A DNA stretch of 64,000 nt from Pycnopodia helianthoides (taxonomy: Eukaryota > Echinodermata > Asteroidea > Forcipulatida > Asteriidae), in contig CM063252.1 of the NCBI GenBank assembly GCA_032158295.1, positions 12,451,337-12,515,336 on the forward strand, read 5' to 3'. Below, one piece after another: positions 12,398 to 24,474 of this stretch. The notes beneath the pieces are model-generated. The model had not been told where the DNA came from, made no database searches, and was given only the letters and a program-made list of their open reading frames with translations. The translations under genes and the position numbers were made by a program. Position 1 is the first letter of the stretch; every line of letters starts with the position of its first letter.

Positions 12398-13332
12398 TGA
12401 TAATTATTTTTCTATTGTCTTAACCACATCGTACACATTGGTCAGCCCAAATGCCATGATATCCTAGGCTGGACCATGCAACACGTCCTAGACTACGAGG
12501 GTGTGTCAATCAACAGGGGTCAGTGATCGTTAAAAGGGGGCAGGACAAAACTCAATTCGGATGGGGGGGGGGACGGACACAATTGGGAGGGGTGGGGGAG
12601 GCAAGTGCTCCCCGTGCCCCCTAGTTATACCATTGCCAGCGACTGAATCCTTGCTACTTTGTATGGGTAAAGATGATTTTTAATCGAGCAGGATTATCAA
12701 AGCTGAAAGTCACCCGAGGAAGCAATTCTGCAAATATTCAGATATGTTATAGTCTGGTACCCTTTTAAAAGGCACAACGCGATTCTGTAGTCATTACTGC
12801 AAATACGCCCAGGGACCACGGCAAAGATGGCGACGACAGACATTAGAAAGGTTTTTGTAGTGAATTATTGATAAACGAGGAATAATTAAGAGAGGAATAA
12901 TTGCACTCCTGACCAGTTTGTCATGTCGCTAGGAAGTAATTTACGACTTGCATTCAATTCCCTATTTGTAAATAAATTAACGGGATAGCGGAACATGACA
13001 GCCAAAAAATACGCCATTAAAATTCATTAGCAATACTATTGTTATGGCTGTCAGTGTTATAGATGGTGGCAATTACTGGATATCGCAAGATAAATCTTAT
13101 TTAATTAACCCTGGGGAGCCCAAGAAAAACTGTTGTACTTTTTATAACATAATTATAGGGGGCCTATATATAGGCCCTATTGTTTATTTTTACTTGCCAT
13201 TATTATCAAAAGAAAAATAAGGAAAACAAATACAAAAGTAAAATAGAAAGTACGTAGTAAGTGGATTGAATGGAAAACAGAAAGTTGAATGTGAAACAAA
13301 AGCAATCGTCTATGCTTTGCACATGACCTCAC
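12398..13332. other. no gene seen; G-rich tract
   Basis: A G-rich stretch lies at 12563-12600. TAGGCTGGACCATGCAACACGTCCTAG near 12465 has a relative near 18975, a dispersed repeat of unknown type. Otherwise anonymous. Confidence 0.5.
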
Positions 13333-14135
13333 TGACCACCATCTTTGATGAAAACAATGGAATTGTGCGCGCGTGTACGCGCTTCGCACAACCTCTCAGC
13401 CATAGAGCTATATATATTGACTAGAGCGCTAACTTGCTCTGCGTTTAGAAGCCACCCTGGGCGCAGACATGTTTGATGTGTTGCGTGACTACGGAACGAT
13501 TTTAATTTTAAGAGAGCACACATGGCCGCGAAAATTTTGCATTCGGCGTGCGCGCTTACGTACGCGCCATATTTAATCTAACGATCATTGCTCTTGTAAA
13601 CAGGTGATTTTAGTGATGTCTTAAAATAATATGTAGTAGGTGATTCTCTGATGTTGTTACTTACGTCTTAGGAAAAATGCTGAGTCGAACTAAAGCCTTG
13701 TTTGGGAGGATTCAATGCTTCAAGATGTCAAGGGGAAAAAAACAAAATCTGCTTCAAGGATACACAATATGCCGGCAAGAATGCCGAATTCAAAACAAAA
13801 AAAAACGTATACGCGCAAACGCACATGTTAAACATGACGCACATGACGCTCGCAGTTTGTACGCTCATTAGCAGATTGTGCGTTCTCATTTGCTGCATAT
13901 TTGGTTCGATGACGCATAGAAAAGAACAAACGCTTTATCATGCAAATAGCCGTACAATTGCCGTACAAAATTTCAAGCTTTTGTATTGGTTTGTACATAA
14001 ACATGGATGCGCCAACACGGCTTCAAAACCTTAGTGCGTGTATAACGGGGTGTTAGCGCTCTAGTCAATATATATGCTCTCAGCCCATGATTATATAGCT
14101 TTTCACGCGTGCACGTTTCATCAACGGCGGCCAAT
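13333..14135. mobile_element. long-inverted-repeat element, about 0.8 kb
   Basis: Arms of about 95 bp at 13333-13433 and 14052-14135 are inverted. Best matched part: TTGACTAGAGCGCTAAC on the left against GTTAGCGCTCTAGTCAA on the right. Outer parts CATCTTTGATGAAA and TTTCATCAACGGCGG also pair imperfectly. The 620-bp centre has only short frames. It resembles a foldback or MITE-type element. Confidence 0.7.
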
Positions 14136-14763
14136 GCAAGGGTCTATATATTGGTTAAAGGAAAAATTAGCTTTAAAATTACTTGCTTATTATAAAGAAA
14201 AACACCTTACCCATTGCAGTTGTACCAAAGAGGCAATATTTCTATTAACATTGGTTTAGTTATCTCTAAAACCCACCGTCAAAGACGCAATTATTAAGAC
14301 AAGTACAAATTTGGCTAACAACCCTTACAGCAATAAAATACACCAGGAAAAGCCAAAAAAGCATTAAACGTCTGGCCCCCGCCTTACCCACGACGAGATC
14401 GAAGAAAAATAACTGTGGATTTTGAGCATAAGCGCTGTATATTGAATCCTATGGCAAAATTGAACTTTATACGACCTCGCGAGGATAAAGCACTTACCAA
14501 CCAAGACCATCAGCTCCATAATGTATGTATGGTTCACAAGTAAATCCCCTTCCCCCAATTGTGCCTTTGCCCCTGCCCCCCGAAAAATACAAATAATAAT
14601 AAAATAAATAAAATAATATCAAATCGAAAGAAGAAGGTCTAGTTTACGCCATTGGAGAAAAGGGACAGCAGTGATAGTCCCCCCCCCAGGATCAGACTTG
14701 ACCCGAATTTGTGTTCCAGTGGGCCTAACCAATTTCTGGGTCAGTGTGTGACCCGGAATCTTT

Positions 14764-14924
14764 GGCCCTTTTCGAAATCCACGGCTTCGGCTCCGGATTG
14801 GGCTTCAGGCCCAGTTTTCTTGTCTGAAGCCCTGACCGCAAAGCATGCGTAATTTAAAATAATGAGGGAGCCTAGCTAGCCTGAGCCGATTTTGGAGCCG
14901 AAGCCGTGAATTCGAAAAGGGCCC
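14764..14924. mobile_element. TIR element (family G), 161 bp
   Basis: GGCCCTTTTCGAAATCCACG on the left pairs with ATTCGAAAAGGGCC on the right, and GGCTTCGGCTCC pairs with GGAGCCGAAGCC. Absent from the duplicate at 15471-15995. The ends resemble the TTTTCGAAAACACGGCTTGG core of the 49.7-kb array. Confidence 0.75.
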
Positions 14925-15202
14925 TAGTGTCAAAATGACACAGAAATGGAGCAACCTGACGCAGAATCTGAGCTAAAATCCCATTAACCAGTTTCCCGGG
15001 TCAGCGTGTAACAGAAATGGGTCAAGTCTCCCAGGACCCAAGATCCGGGGTCTGTCTAACCCCGGAGTTCTTTTTGTTTTATTTTTTTTTGTTCAATGAG
15101 TAAAGGCCTACTGCTCTTGTTGTTACTATACCAAAGTCACTATGAAAAACTCCAAACCCCAAACAACAACAACCCCTCCCCCCCCCAAAAAAAACCCCAA
15201 AA

Positions 15203-15260
15203 CAAACAACAACACACACACACACACACACACACAACACACGCACACACACCCACACAA
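15203..15260. repeat. CA microsatellite
   Basis: CACACA run of about 30 bases flanked by A/C-rich sequence. All frames crossing it are simple-sequence translations. Confidence 0.9.
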
Positions 15261-15470
15261 AAAACACACAACAAAAACGAAAACATAAACGACACTACTG
15301 CGACGTCTGATTTCAACACTCAAAAATAAGAACAACGATAAATCTACGTTCAGTGAAAAAATGGACTTTGATTCATCTTACCTATATTATCTCTAACTTT
15401 AGAAGCCAATCATGGGATGATGACTGATGAGGTGCAATATTCATAACATGAGCTGTAATTATCTTTTGCC

Positions 15471-15995
15471 CCCCATCCTGCCGCCCCCGAAAAAAAAAAT
15501 ACAACTAATAATACGATAATAAATAATCAGTAAACAAATACAAAATAAGAAGGTCTAGTTTACGCCATCGGAAAAGGGACAGCAATGATAGTCTTCTTCT
15601 CTTCCCCTGTCAGGATCAGACTTGACCCAGTTTTGTGCTCCAGTGGACCTGACCAATTACTGGGTCAGTGTGACCCATAATCTGTTTAAACAGTATAGGC
15701 CTAACTGCTCTTTTTGTTACTATTCCAAAGTCACTATGATAAGAAAAAGAAAAAACCCAAACAAAATCACCCCCCCCCCAAAAAAAAAACCAAAAAAAAA
15801 ACCAAACCATAAACGACACTACTGCGACGTCTGATTTCGACACTGAAAAAATAAGAACAACGAATACATTTACGTTCAGTGAAGCATGGAATTTGATTAA
15901 TCTTACCAGAAGAAGATTACTTTAGAAGCCAATCATTGGATAATGACCGATGAGGTGCTATATATTCATAACATTAGCTGTAATTATCTGTTTTG
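15471..15995 (+). repeat. tandem segmental duplication, copy 2
   Basis: The second copy of the 14560-15470 unit. It is shorter because it lacks the family G element and the longer TGACCC-rich stretch. Confidence 0.8.
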
Positions 15996-16471
15996 ATTGA
16001 TGGCGAACCAGCTCGTGAAAATGGTGTCCTATCACCCTTGCACAGCGTCTTCATTATGCTTGCCTTTATAACGTCAACCATGTATAACTTTATTTCATAT
16101 TTCGCACTTATATATCCTTGTAATTTGATTGGAGGAACACGCGTCACGTGTCATACTTTATTTTGCCATGTATAGGCCTCCTGTTCAAGCACTCAAAAAC
16201 GTAATATAGGAGTCCTATATTGATAAAAAAAAAATAGGACGCCTGTGACGCTTCGCAGCTAACCTTCGTGTGTACCAATGTTAAACCCTAACCCAAATGC
16301 AGCCTAAATCTGCACCAAAAAGCTAGTCTAATCCAAGGACTTGCACAAACCCTACATAACCCTTACAGTAACTCTAACCACACTGTGCTCCAATCCCATT
16401 ACCCTTAGTTGTACACAAACCATAGCACAGTTCATAAGTCCCAGTACACCCTTGGAAACATTGCACGGCAC

Positions 16472-16860
16472 TTTAAAGGCACTGGACACTATTGGTAATT
16501 ACTCAAAATAATTGTTAGCATAAAAACTTACTTGGTAACGAGCAATGGAGAGCTGTTGATAGTACAAAACATTGTGAGAAACAGCTCCCTCTGAAGTAAC
16601 GTAGTTTTTGAGAAAGAAGTAATATCTCAGTAAAATATTTGAATTGATTTCGAGACCTCACGCGTGAGGTCTCGAAATCAAGCAATCAAGCATCTGAAAG
16701 CACACAACTTCATGTGACAAGGGTGTTTTTTCTTCCATTATTATCTCGCAACTTCGACGACCAATTGAGTTCAAATTTTTACAGACTGTGCATATGTTGA
16801 GATACACCAAGTGAGAATACTGGTCTTTGACAATTACCAAAGGTGTCCAGTGTCTTTAAA
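16472..16860 (+). mobile_element. TIR element (family B), copy 1
   Basis: Ends TTTAAAGGCACTGGACAC and GTGTCCAGTGTCTTTAAA are an almost perfect inverted pair. Interior signatures are ACTTACTTGGTAACGAGCAA, GCTCCCTCTGAAGTAACG and a central GAGACCTCACGCGTGAGGTC palindrome. About 390 bp, non-coding. Confidence 0.88.
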
Positions 16861-17699
16861 TAACCCTGGCCCAGCACGTTTCACGTTCTGACCAATACCT
16901 TGACAAAAAAGCCTCACTTAACATTATCACCCCATCTTTAATCAAGCGAGGAAATCTAAATGTTTCGATTCTCGTAAGAAGGATATAGGGAACTTGATTT
17001 TCCCGAAGATGGAAAGTCAAGCTCCCCGGGTTGAAGAGTAGTATAGATCGGCCAGCTCAGTTTTAAAAGAGATTAAACTTTGACATTGAATATTTATGTA
17101 TACGAGTGGGCGTGCGTCCAAGCCACTCGACCAATCAAATTATCCCGACTGGTACAGCAGGGACAGCATTTTGCTAATTGCTAAACACAGAGAACCAGCC
17201 AGCCATAGATGTGCAATTAAAACCGATTGGATTTTTGAATGTTGAAAGAGCTCTGTGAAGGCTCGTTATTTTAACGTTGTTGACCCTTTTTTTTTGGTTC
17301 TGAGCCGAGAGGCTTGATGTTGATGGAGTAAACAGTGAGAGCCAAATGCAAAACGCTCTTTGCAGTAAATCGATGGCAACACGACACTGATGTTTTTTGG
17401 CTACGCGTTGTGTGATGGATCCTTGTCAACATGCTATAGCTATATGAATCATACAGATTGTACAACAGTACAACACTGACTTCGCCGATTCAGATCTGAT
17501 GAAGCCATGTACACAAGGCGGGTAAAAAGCAGGGCATTTAAACAAATTAAAGCAAACAAACAATAAGTATAAAGAACGTGAAAAATGTAATTCACAGCAT
17601 TAACCACTTTTCATGACGCATACAAAGGAAGTTTTTTTTCGCCATTAACACAAACTTGTACCTTAACTTGATTCAAAGGGAGAAAGCTAATAGCAGTTG
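16861..17699. other. no gene seen
   Basis: Anonymous sequence with short frames only. A CTTGATTTTCCCGAAGATGG region near 16993 shows no repeat partner that I noticed. Confidence 0.5.
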
Positions 17700-18115
17700 C
17701 TGTAGTACCTGAACTTGATGCACAGAGGCCGTATTAACTTGACGCAGAGGTCGTACATTAACTTGATGCAAATAATTCATACTCTAACTTGATGCGAAGA
17801 GGTTGTACCTGAACTTGACGCACAGAGGTCGTACCTTAACTTGATGCAAAGAGGACGCATTAACTTGACGCAAAGAGGACGTATTAACTTGGTGCACAGA
17901 GACTGTACCTGAACTTGATACACATAGGCCATACTAACTTGATACACAGAGGCCATATTAACTTGATGCAAAGAGGCCGGACAGTAACCTGATGCAAACA
18001 AGTCGTACCTTAACTTTATGCGAATATTTTGATTTCGTACCTAGACTTGATTCGAAGAGGCAGTACCTAACTCGATGCACAGAGGTCGTACCTTAACTTG
18101 ATGCAAGAAAGTAAG
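17700..18115. repeat. degenerate 27-29 bp tandem array
   Basis: About 14 units of TTAACTTGATGCACAGAGG plus CCGTACC-type ends. Units differ by substitutions and short length changes, so the array is old. Frames through it are repeat translations. Confidence 0.88.
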
Positions 18116-18299
18116 CATCAGTTAAGGTATTTTCGCTACCGTACATTATCTTTAAAAACAAAGTGAAGGCATCATCACCAGAAATCATTTACCTTATCTT
18201 GGTTCAAAAAAGGTAAACACAGTACATAACATGAATGCATTTTTAGTAATGGTGCGTTGGTCGTATTTTTTTTGTCATCCCAAATGATGACCCTCGTAT

Positions 18300-18727
18300 C
18301 TGTCACAAAGCTCAGGCAAGTCCACTGAAGAGCGACTCAAATTATTAATGAGCTGAGGGGTCTCCCGGGTCCTAGCTGCTATGACCATTCACTATGCTCG
18401 CTTGACTGCCCGCAATAATTGAGTAATCACACAGCCAGTCGTTCTGGTTCGTAAGACAATCCAATAACGAGCCCCTAGCCACGACACATTTTATGTATAT
18501 ATATTTTTGTACAGTCTGACCGTAGCTTGTGGTTCACTTTGTTTGAGTTAAGACGTACAGTGATACTAAATTAGTAAAGTTAGAACCAGTGCTGTTCTTT
18601 GTAGTGTTACAACGCTGTCATCTTGTGAGAAAGTGTATTAATTTCATTATTTAGATTGCCAGTTCAACAATAAAAAAGAGAGATTCTTTTCTGGATTACA
18701 CTGGAATCGTCTCTGATTTAATTAGCA
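18300..18727 (+). mobile_element. possible solo LTR
   Basis: It begins TGTCACAAAG and ends TTAGCA. A TATATATAT box lies near 18497 and an AATAAA near 18669. The sequence after it (TTTGGGGACCAGAAG) resembles a primer-binding site. No second LTR or gag/pol frame is in the window. Could be a truncated LTR retrotransposon or chance. Confidence 0.35.
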
Positions 18728-20199
18728 TTCTTTTAAAATGATGATTTTGGGGACCAGAAGATTGGAATGAATGCGGGAGACGCCCCCATACATTTAAGTC
18801 ACTCATTCGGAGCTTTCGTTATCAGTCTATAAACATAGCATCAAATGGAATGATAATGGGCATTTGTTTGGCATTTTTAACCCTTAAGGAAGGCATGTGC
18901 CGTTAACCATGACACAATGTTTGTTTATTTCGCCAGTTTCTCAAAAGTGCAATGACCTGGGGGAGCCAAAGTCCTCCCATCCTAGACTGGACCATTCCAC
19001 ATGTCTAGAGGGGGTCAGGTCCAAGAGTTGTGTTTTTGTTTTTTGAGAGCGCAAATGTTAGGTATCCCGCCTTGCTTTCCACTTCTGTAGACCCCTGGAT
19101 CAAAACTAAATCTCGGATCACAACCTTGCTAGTAAATTTTCATTTTGGGGCAAGGGGGGGGGGATATTTAGAGTAAAACAAATACATAAATAAGACTAAT
19201 AGATCGCTACAAATTGAAGTAAGCACGATTGAACAGTGTACTGAAAAAGTGACAACATGGAGGGACCAGTTTTCTTTGGTCACCTGGCTGATGGACGCCA
19301 TTTTCTGTCCAAATGTAGCACAAACCAATGTACAGTCTGGTAGCACAAACCAATGTACAGTCTGGTCTGGCACCCTGTGTGTGCGCAAATTTGTTTTTTA
19401 TAAAACCGAAAATGGTGTCTGATCGCAAGTTGTCACAACTCTCGCATTAGCTCTGATGATCACGTTTAATATGTATACGGGCAGACAATCTCGGACAACC
19501 CTCAACCCCACCACCATTTCCCGCTGTCACTAAAATGTGACGCCGAATTTAATAAAATTGTTCACAGGTTGGTTGGTGTGTTTATTGAAAAAGCAGACGA
19601 GGGAAACAAAATGCAAAATGTATAAAGAAATTTTACTGGCCCAATCCAAAACAAAACCGATTGGCTGGTTTCGTAAGTCGTGATTGGTTGAGCAATGCGT
19701 TTCAAATTAATCGAGACAGGGAAATCGTGTGGTGACGGTCAAGTTGGAAAAAGGTTGCCTGACCGAAGGTTTGCTCCAGCTAAGTCCTTCAAGGTGATAT
19801 CATACGGAGCTCAGAAATTTAATCCGTTCCCATTTACGGGTTTAAGGAAACTTGTAGACCTACAAGTGACATATAAATAGTTAATTATACTGTCAGCTAA
19901 CTTGTATCACACAGTAAGTTCAAAGAAATATTATTAAAAATGAAGTATACAGAACAAGGCCAATGAGATCAGACTGGCAGAGGAACCAACGTTACTGAAG
20001 CATAATTCAAAAATAAGCTCCCAAATCATTATTTTAAATTCTACACTACAATGCCACGCGAAAGCAGCCAAATTGGGCTTTGTAAGCGTGATTAATTAGT
20101 GAGGCTCAGTCTTTTGTTCAGCCACTCATTGAATCATTAATTTATTTTGACAGGTGAGCCAATGGCATTTGTCAATAATTTTGTTGGTCGATCACCGCC
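18728..20199. other. no gene seen; short duplication at 19316
   Basis: A 25-bp direct duplication (TAGCACAAACCAATGTACAG core) lies at 19316-19365. The rest is anonymous. Confidence 0.5.
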
Positions 20200-20712
20200 A
20201 ACGCCTCATGTTTATTCATGAGTTGTAGACTCGCGCGCGTCGTACTGAGTCGTCTGTCGTCCACATAGCGCCAGTGGTTGCGAATACTTTGTTTATCTAT
20301 CACGTGGTGGCAAAGCGTACAGACAACCTCATGTTTATTCATAACCACCGATAGATCAACTCACAAGCGCGCAGAGGTAAACTCTCACACGTTTTTCTTG
20401 ATTCATTACTATTCATGAGCGAGATGTGATAACCTCTCCCATTCGTCGGTTTCCATCTCACGTGACCGAGGGGGGTCTCATTGATTGGTTAGTGGGATCG
20501 AGAAGTGTGAGAGCCTCACTTCAGCGCCCCCTCATCACACACACAACCGAGAATATAGAACCAACAGACAGTCAATATCAATGTCACTCACTGAATATAA
20601 CTCTATCGCATTACATTCAATCTCCCGACTCAAACAACGACAACGCGGCGCAACGATTCTTGAAGATTCCGAGCTACGTCACCACCACTGACTAGGCATT
20701 TGCATCCCAAAG
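20200..20712 (+). promoter_or_regulatory. CpG-richer promoter and leader-exon candidate
   Basis: This block is richer in CpG than its surroundings (for example CTCGCGCGCGTCG near 20232). It contains a TCACGTGA E-box at 20459, an ATTGGTT (inverted CCAAT) at 20481, and ends in a near-consensus donor CCCAAAG/GTAAGC at 20712/20713. Two short overlapping frames stop before the donor, so if transcribed it is probably a 5' UTR exon. The partner exon is not identified; the next plus-strand gene I can support begins at 56364, which is only a guess as partner. Confidence 0.3.
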
Positions 20713-21354
20713 GTAAGCAATTTTTCTTCTTTTAATAATCAGTTCTGAAAACAACTTTAAAAAAGAGAGTGTGCTTTTGACAAACGATATCCTTGATTCA
20801 TTTGAAGCAATATCGGCTACCGTCATTGTCTTATATCCCCTGTTGGAAAAAACAGTAATACATATTATCAACATGCACAATAAAGGGGGCACTGACTATT
20901 TACACTCTCAACCTCAGTTTGGGAGTATGTTCTTCAAGAGGCAAAATATTGTTCGGTTTTAAAATGTTAATTTGTCCATTGCATGTTTATTGTTTCGTTT
21001 TTGAGTGCAAATGATCTGCGATGGTGTTAACTGCATTGGATCTACTGCAATGGATGATGCAACAATGGTTTCTGAAAGTAGAATTATAGTATTTACAAAA
21101 AGACATTTAACAAGAAAATACAATCTATTTGCATAACAGCGGCACATTCTATTTTTATCAAATTACCTTCCACAGTTTCTAGACCATAACATTTAACAAG
21201 TTGTCCTGCCTAGTATGTTAACATACAGTGGACTCAACTCGTACTTTCTGTATTAAGTTTATTTATTCAATGGACGAGCGCGCCGTCGTTCCACAATCGG
21301 GTTCGAATCCAAGTGGCTGCTTGGTTATGATTCCTTGAGAAGACACTTATTGCG
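20713..21354. other. no gene seen
   Basis: This follows the candidate donor at 20712 and would be intron if that exon is real. AT-rich, short frames only. Confidence 0.5.
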
Positions 21355-21515
21355 CGTTGTGGCGAAGCAGTGTTGCGCACCGGACTCAAGCTCTGGTGTT
21401 TCTGATCAGCAGGGTGGCACTTGTGTCCTTGAGCAAGACACCATAACCATTACTGCTTCGTCCTTCGGATGGGACGTAAAGCCGTAGGTCCCCTGTGCAG
21501 TGTGAACACACAATC
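21355..21515 (+). mobile_element. tRNA-derived SINE fragment
   Basis: GCACCGGACTCAAGCTCTGG, TGATCAGCAG, TTGAGCAAGACAC and CTTCGGATGGGACGTAAAGC are in the usual order. The B box is damaged. Confidence 0.8.
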
Positions 21516-21527
21516 CACAGGCATATT

Positions 21528-21602
21528 AGTCGGCTGGGATTCGAACCCACCCCCTTTGCCAATCTAGAGCAGATGTCTTACCAACTAGACCACCCGGCAG
21601 CT
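21528..21602 (-). mobile_element. tRNA-like SINE head, different family
   Basis: On the minus strand it reads GGGTGGTCTAGTTGGTAAGA (A box) then GGGTTCGAATCCCAGCC (B box). A functional tRNA is unlikely because arms do not close cleanly and it abuts another SINE. Confidence 0.55.
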
Positions 21603-22069
21603 AGATGCAGTTCGAATCCTTTATTTTGGCAGCGGATACCGCAACAATTTAGGCCAAATAAAAATGTTTAGCGTCCCCGGCCGCCTCTTTTTTTAATGTT
21701 TCATTTCAAAAATATAAATTTTAACGATCTCTGACGAATTTGTTGTTTGTTTAATAAATAACATCGTATTTTTAGACTTTAGCACACAGAACAAAGTTGG
21801 CAAAAATAGCCCGGCCAGCTGTCTTGAAAAATGTGTCAGGCAGCCATTAAAAAAAAAAAAAAAATCCTCTTTCCTTTTTTCAAAAACAGAGGACGCTAAA
21901 CATGTTTTTGTTAATACTTTGCCTCATTATTAGATGTTAAATTTGTACCGAGGATAAAGAATATTATTTGGTTTTTGCCCTTTCACCGTAGCTGTGTACT
22001 TCGTATAAAACTTAAAACCGTACCTTCATTAGGATAGGTTTGTAGTTTCACGTACAAGAACCGAGAACA

Positions 22070-22135
22070 CTTTTACCGGGTTAAACCCGGCGGTACCGGT
22101 TCATATACCCGGCGGGTACCGGTTCACAATAGCAA
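22070..22135. repeat. short palindromic cluster
   Basis: ACCGGGTTAAACCCGG, GCGGTACCGGTTCATATACC and GCGGGTACCGGTTCA follow each other and form nested inverted repeats. No flanking element ends recognised. Confidence 0.7.
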
Positions 22136-23223
22136 GCATGTCTATGACGCTTGTCAAAGTTGTCAGGCTTCCGAGCTACAATGATTAAGTTCGCTTCGGA
22201 GAGATCCGCGGTTGCTCAAAATGTAAACTAGGTTAACGTTGTTGACAATCGTCAAATAAAATCTCACTCAAAATCTACACCGCCCACTCCGGCGTACTTG
22301 GTTACACATTGTAGCGGAGCCCATCAGCCAAACAAAACAACTTGTGTTCCGTTTGCGTTCCGTGTGAAGTACACGGTCTCGCTCAGGAGATCAAACGGAT
22401 TGATCGCCTGAAGCAAGAATATATATATAAAAAAAGAAAAGATTTGATTCAAATCGATACTTTGTTGTTTATCAATAGCGTCAATACAGATACAAAACCT
22501 GCGTCAACAACAAGAGTCCCCCTCCCCAATATGCTGGATGGTGGTTAAAAGGCTCCGATCCATGCGCCGCAAAATAGGTCGATTTTCACCCTGCCTGCCG
22601 GACAACATTACCCCCATCCGGCAAATTATTAGCATTTTCTGAATTCGGCACCCGTGCTGCTGACCACGCCCCCTCGTTGGAGGCATTCGGAGGCGCAAGT
22701 TGATGGGGGCCGGCGGAGCTCCGTTCACCACCAAGTGGCCAGGCCGAACCTCCATTGAGCCTTCTACCGTATTTCTGCATTTTTCCTTTCAGAAAGCTAC
22801 TCTGTCCAATAGCAACCTTAAACCTCATATTCAAATAAACAGTTTTGTGCCAGACTGAGTTGAATAATAACAACATCCAAACTTTGCTGATGTTGGCGTG
22901 ACGCCTACTCGTTTGTGCGTCTGCCTAGTGCACAACTCTATGGCGTTTGCCAACCAATAGTGTCTGTACGCATGCGTGTAATTGGCATATTTCATGGGAT
23001 AGGATAATTTGTCCTAATCGTTCACTTAAAAAGATAGGCCTCTTCAATTATGAACTTTATAGACCTGTAAAAGAAAAGGAAAAAAAACACACATGCAACT
23101 ATTTTTTAATCATGCCTCCATCATAGCAGCGTCTCCACCTTGTACCCTATTAATTTGTCTCTTCAATGATTGGTTATTCTGAAATGAATAAATACATTTT
23201 CTTTCTTGTAATTATCTTAACTT
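22136..23223. other. no gene supported; GC-richer block at 22500-22760
   Basis: A locally GC-rich block carries overlapping frames of 83 and 96 residues on the minus strand, but neither has recognisable domains or splice context. Left unassigned. Confidence 0.4.
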
Positions 23224-23560
23224 GTGGCGTGTCGTGGCCGAGTGGTCTAGTTCACCGACCAAGCTCTGGTGTTGTCAGCAGCAGAGTGTGTGTGTTCGAA
23301 TCCCGGTCACGACACTTCTTGTGCCCTTGAGCAAGACACTTGACCATAATTGCTTCGTAAACGTTGGGAAGGTAATGCATTCTGCTCTACCATCCTGGCT
23401 CCTATGTGGATGATACCCATGCCTACATCCTTACGGACTGTGAAGGGGGTAACCCTGTGTTTCAGAACCAGGAGAAGGTGGCAACGTGCCCCTGGTGACA
23501 GTTGATTTGGGGTCGACAGACCAAATCAGTTAAAGTGTAGCCCTCACCTTGAATTGGCCG
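23224..23560 (+). mobile_element. tRNA-derived SINE
   Basis: GTGGCCGAGTGGTCTAG (A box), GTGTTCGAATCCCGGTC (B box), then GAGCAAGACACTTGACC. The tail differs from the other copies after about 23350. Confidence 0.8.
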
Positions 23561-23639
23561 TTCGGCCTTGCAAGTAAGGCGATATCTCATAAAAAAACCC
23601 ACCAAAACATGAAGTTGCTTTGCGGCCACCTAACACCGG

Positions 23640-23725
23640 ACAAACACCTTACGGCGATGAGTGATAGCTGGGTTCTGTTACCGGCAGTGCGCTTGACCGC
23701 TCGGCCACGGGGCACGCCTACGAAC
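23640..23725 (-). mobile_element. tRNA-like SINE head, minus strand
   Basis: The minus strand reads CCCCGTGGCCGAGCGGTCAA, the same A-box core, near the 3' end of the previous SINE. Confidence 0.6.
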
Positions 23726-23833
23726 CACACACATCATCTATGTCTTACAAAATGAATTCAATTTGAGAAAACTAAACAAATCACAGTTTCTTTTTCCTTC
23801 GATCTCATTTTTGGAGGGAAAGAGGATGGTCAG

Positions 23834-23876
23834 GTGGGGGGGGGGGGGGGGGCAAGCGTTCTAAGGGGGGGGGGGT
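23834..23876 (+). repeat. poly-G tracts
   Basis: Two G runs of about 18 and 11 bases separated by CAAGCGTTCTAA. G-quadruplex potential; run lengths are prone to assembly error. Confidence 0.85.
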
Positions 23877-24137
23877 CAAGACCGCCCACCCCACTCCCAA
23901 GCACCCTCTGATTACGTCACTGTTGTTACCTTTAAAGACGCTTAGGTTATCATAGGAATTGTTCATCTAGTGCATAAACTATTATCCTATAGTTTTAAAT
24001 AAATACACTACACAATCAATATCTGAAAAAAAGAACTCTCGTAAATTTTCGTTGGCACGCTTTAGTGAAAACATCGAAAAACGTATCATGGCGTTTTGTG
24101 AAAGATTTTGCTGCAATTCAAATAAGCTTGTTGGGTC

Positions 24138-24474
24138 TTAAAGGGTGTGTACAACATTGGTAAGATTGAAATTATAAATTTGTACAGATTTGCACGTCAC
24201 TTACATGGTATAAAGATGGTCATGGTGGAAAACTTCCCTTGAAATAGTTTGGCTTGAAATGCTATAGCTTTTAGGAAACGAGTAAAAACAATTAGTCTTT
24301 ATCGCGCATGTCCAAAACCCCGATGTTTGAAAACAGTGGAAACAAATTGGCCTGAAAATGGAGTTTTCACTATTTTCTCTTGACTCCGTTTGTTATTTCG
24401 TGTATATGTTGGGTCACATGTAAGTGCGGATACAAGTCTTTGAAAACTACCAATGTTGTACATGTACTTCAAAA
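24138..24474. mobile_element. TIR element (family C)
   Basis: Left TTAAAGGGTGTGTACAACAT pairs with right CTACCAATGTTGTACATGTA. The interior resembles family A in layout (TATAAAGATGGTCATGGTGG). Non-coding. Confidence 0.7.

Larger units (their letters stand above)
14560..15470 (+). repeat. tandem segmental duplication, copy 1
   Basis: Shares in order with 15471-15995: AAGAAGGTCTAGTTTACGCC, AGGATCAGACTTGACCC, CCAAAGTCACTATGA, CACTACTGCGACGTCTGATT and TAGAAGCCAATCAT. This copy also contains a TIR element (14764-14924) and a CA tract that copy 2 lacks. Confidence 0.8.
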
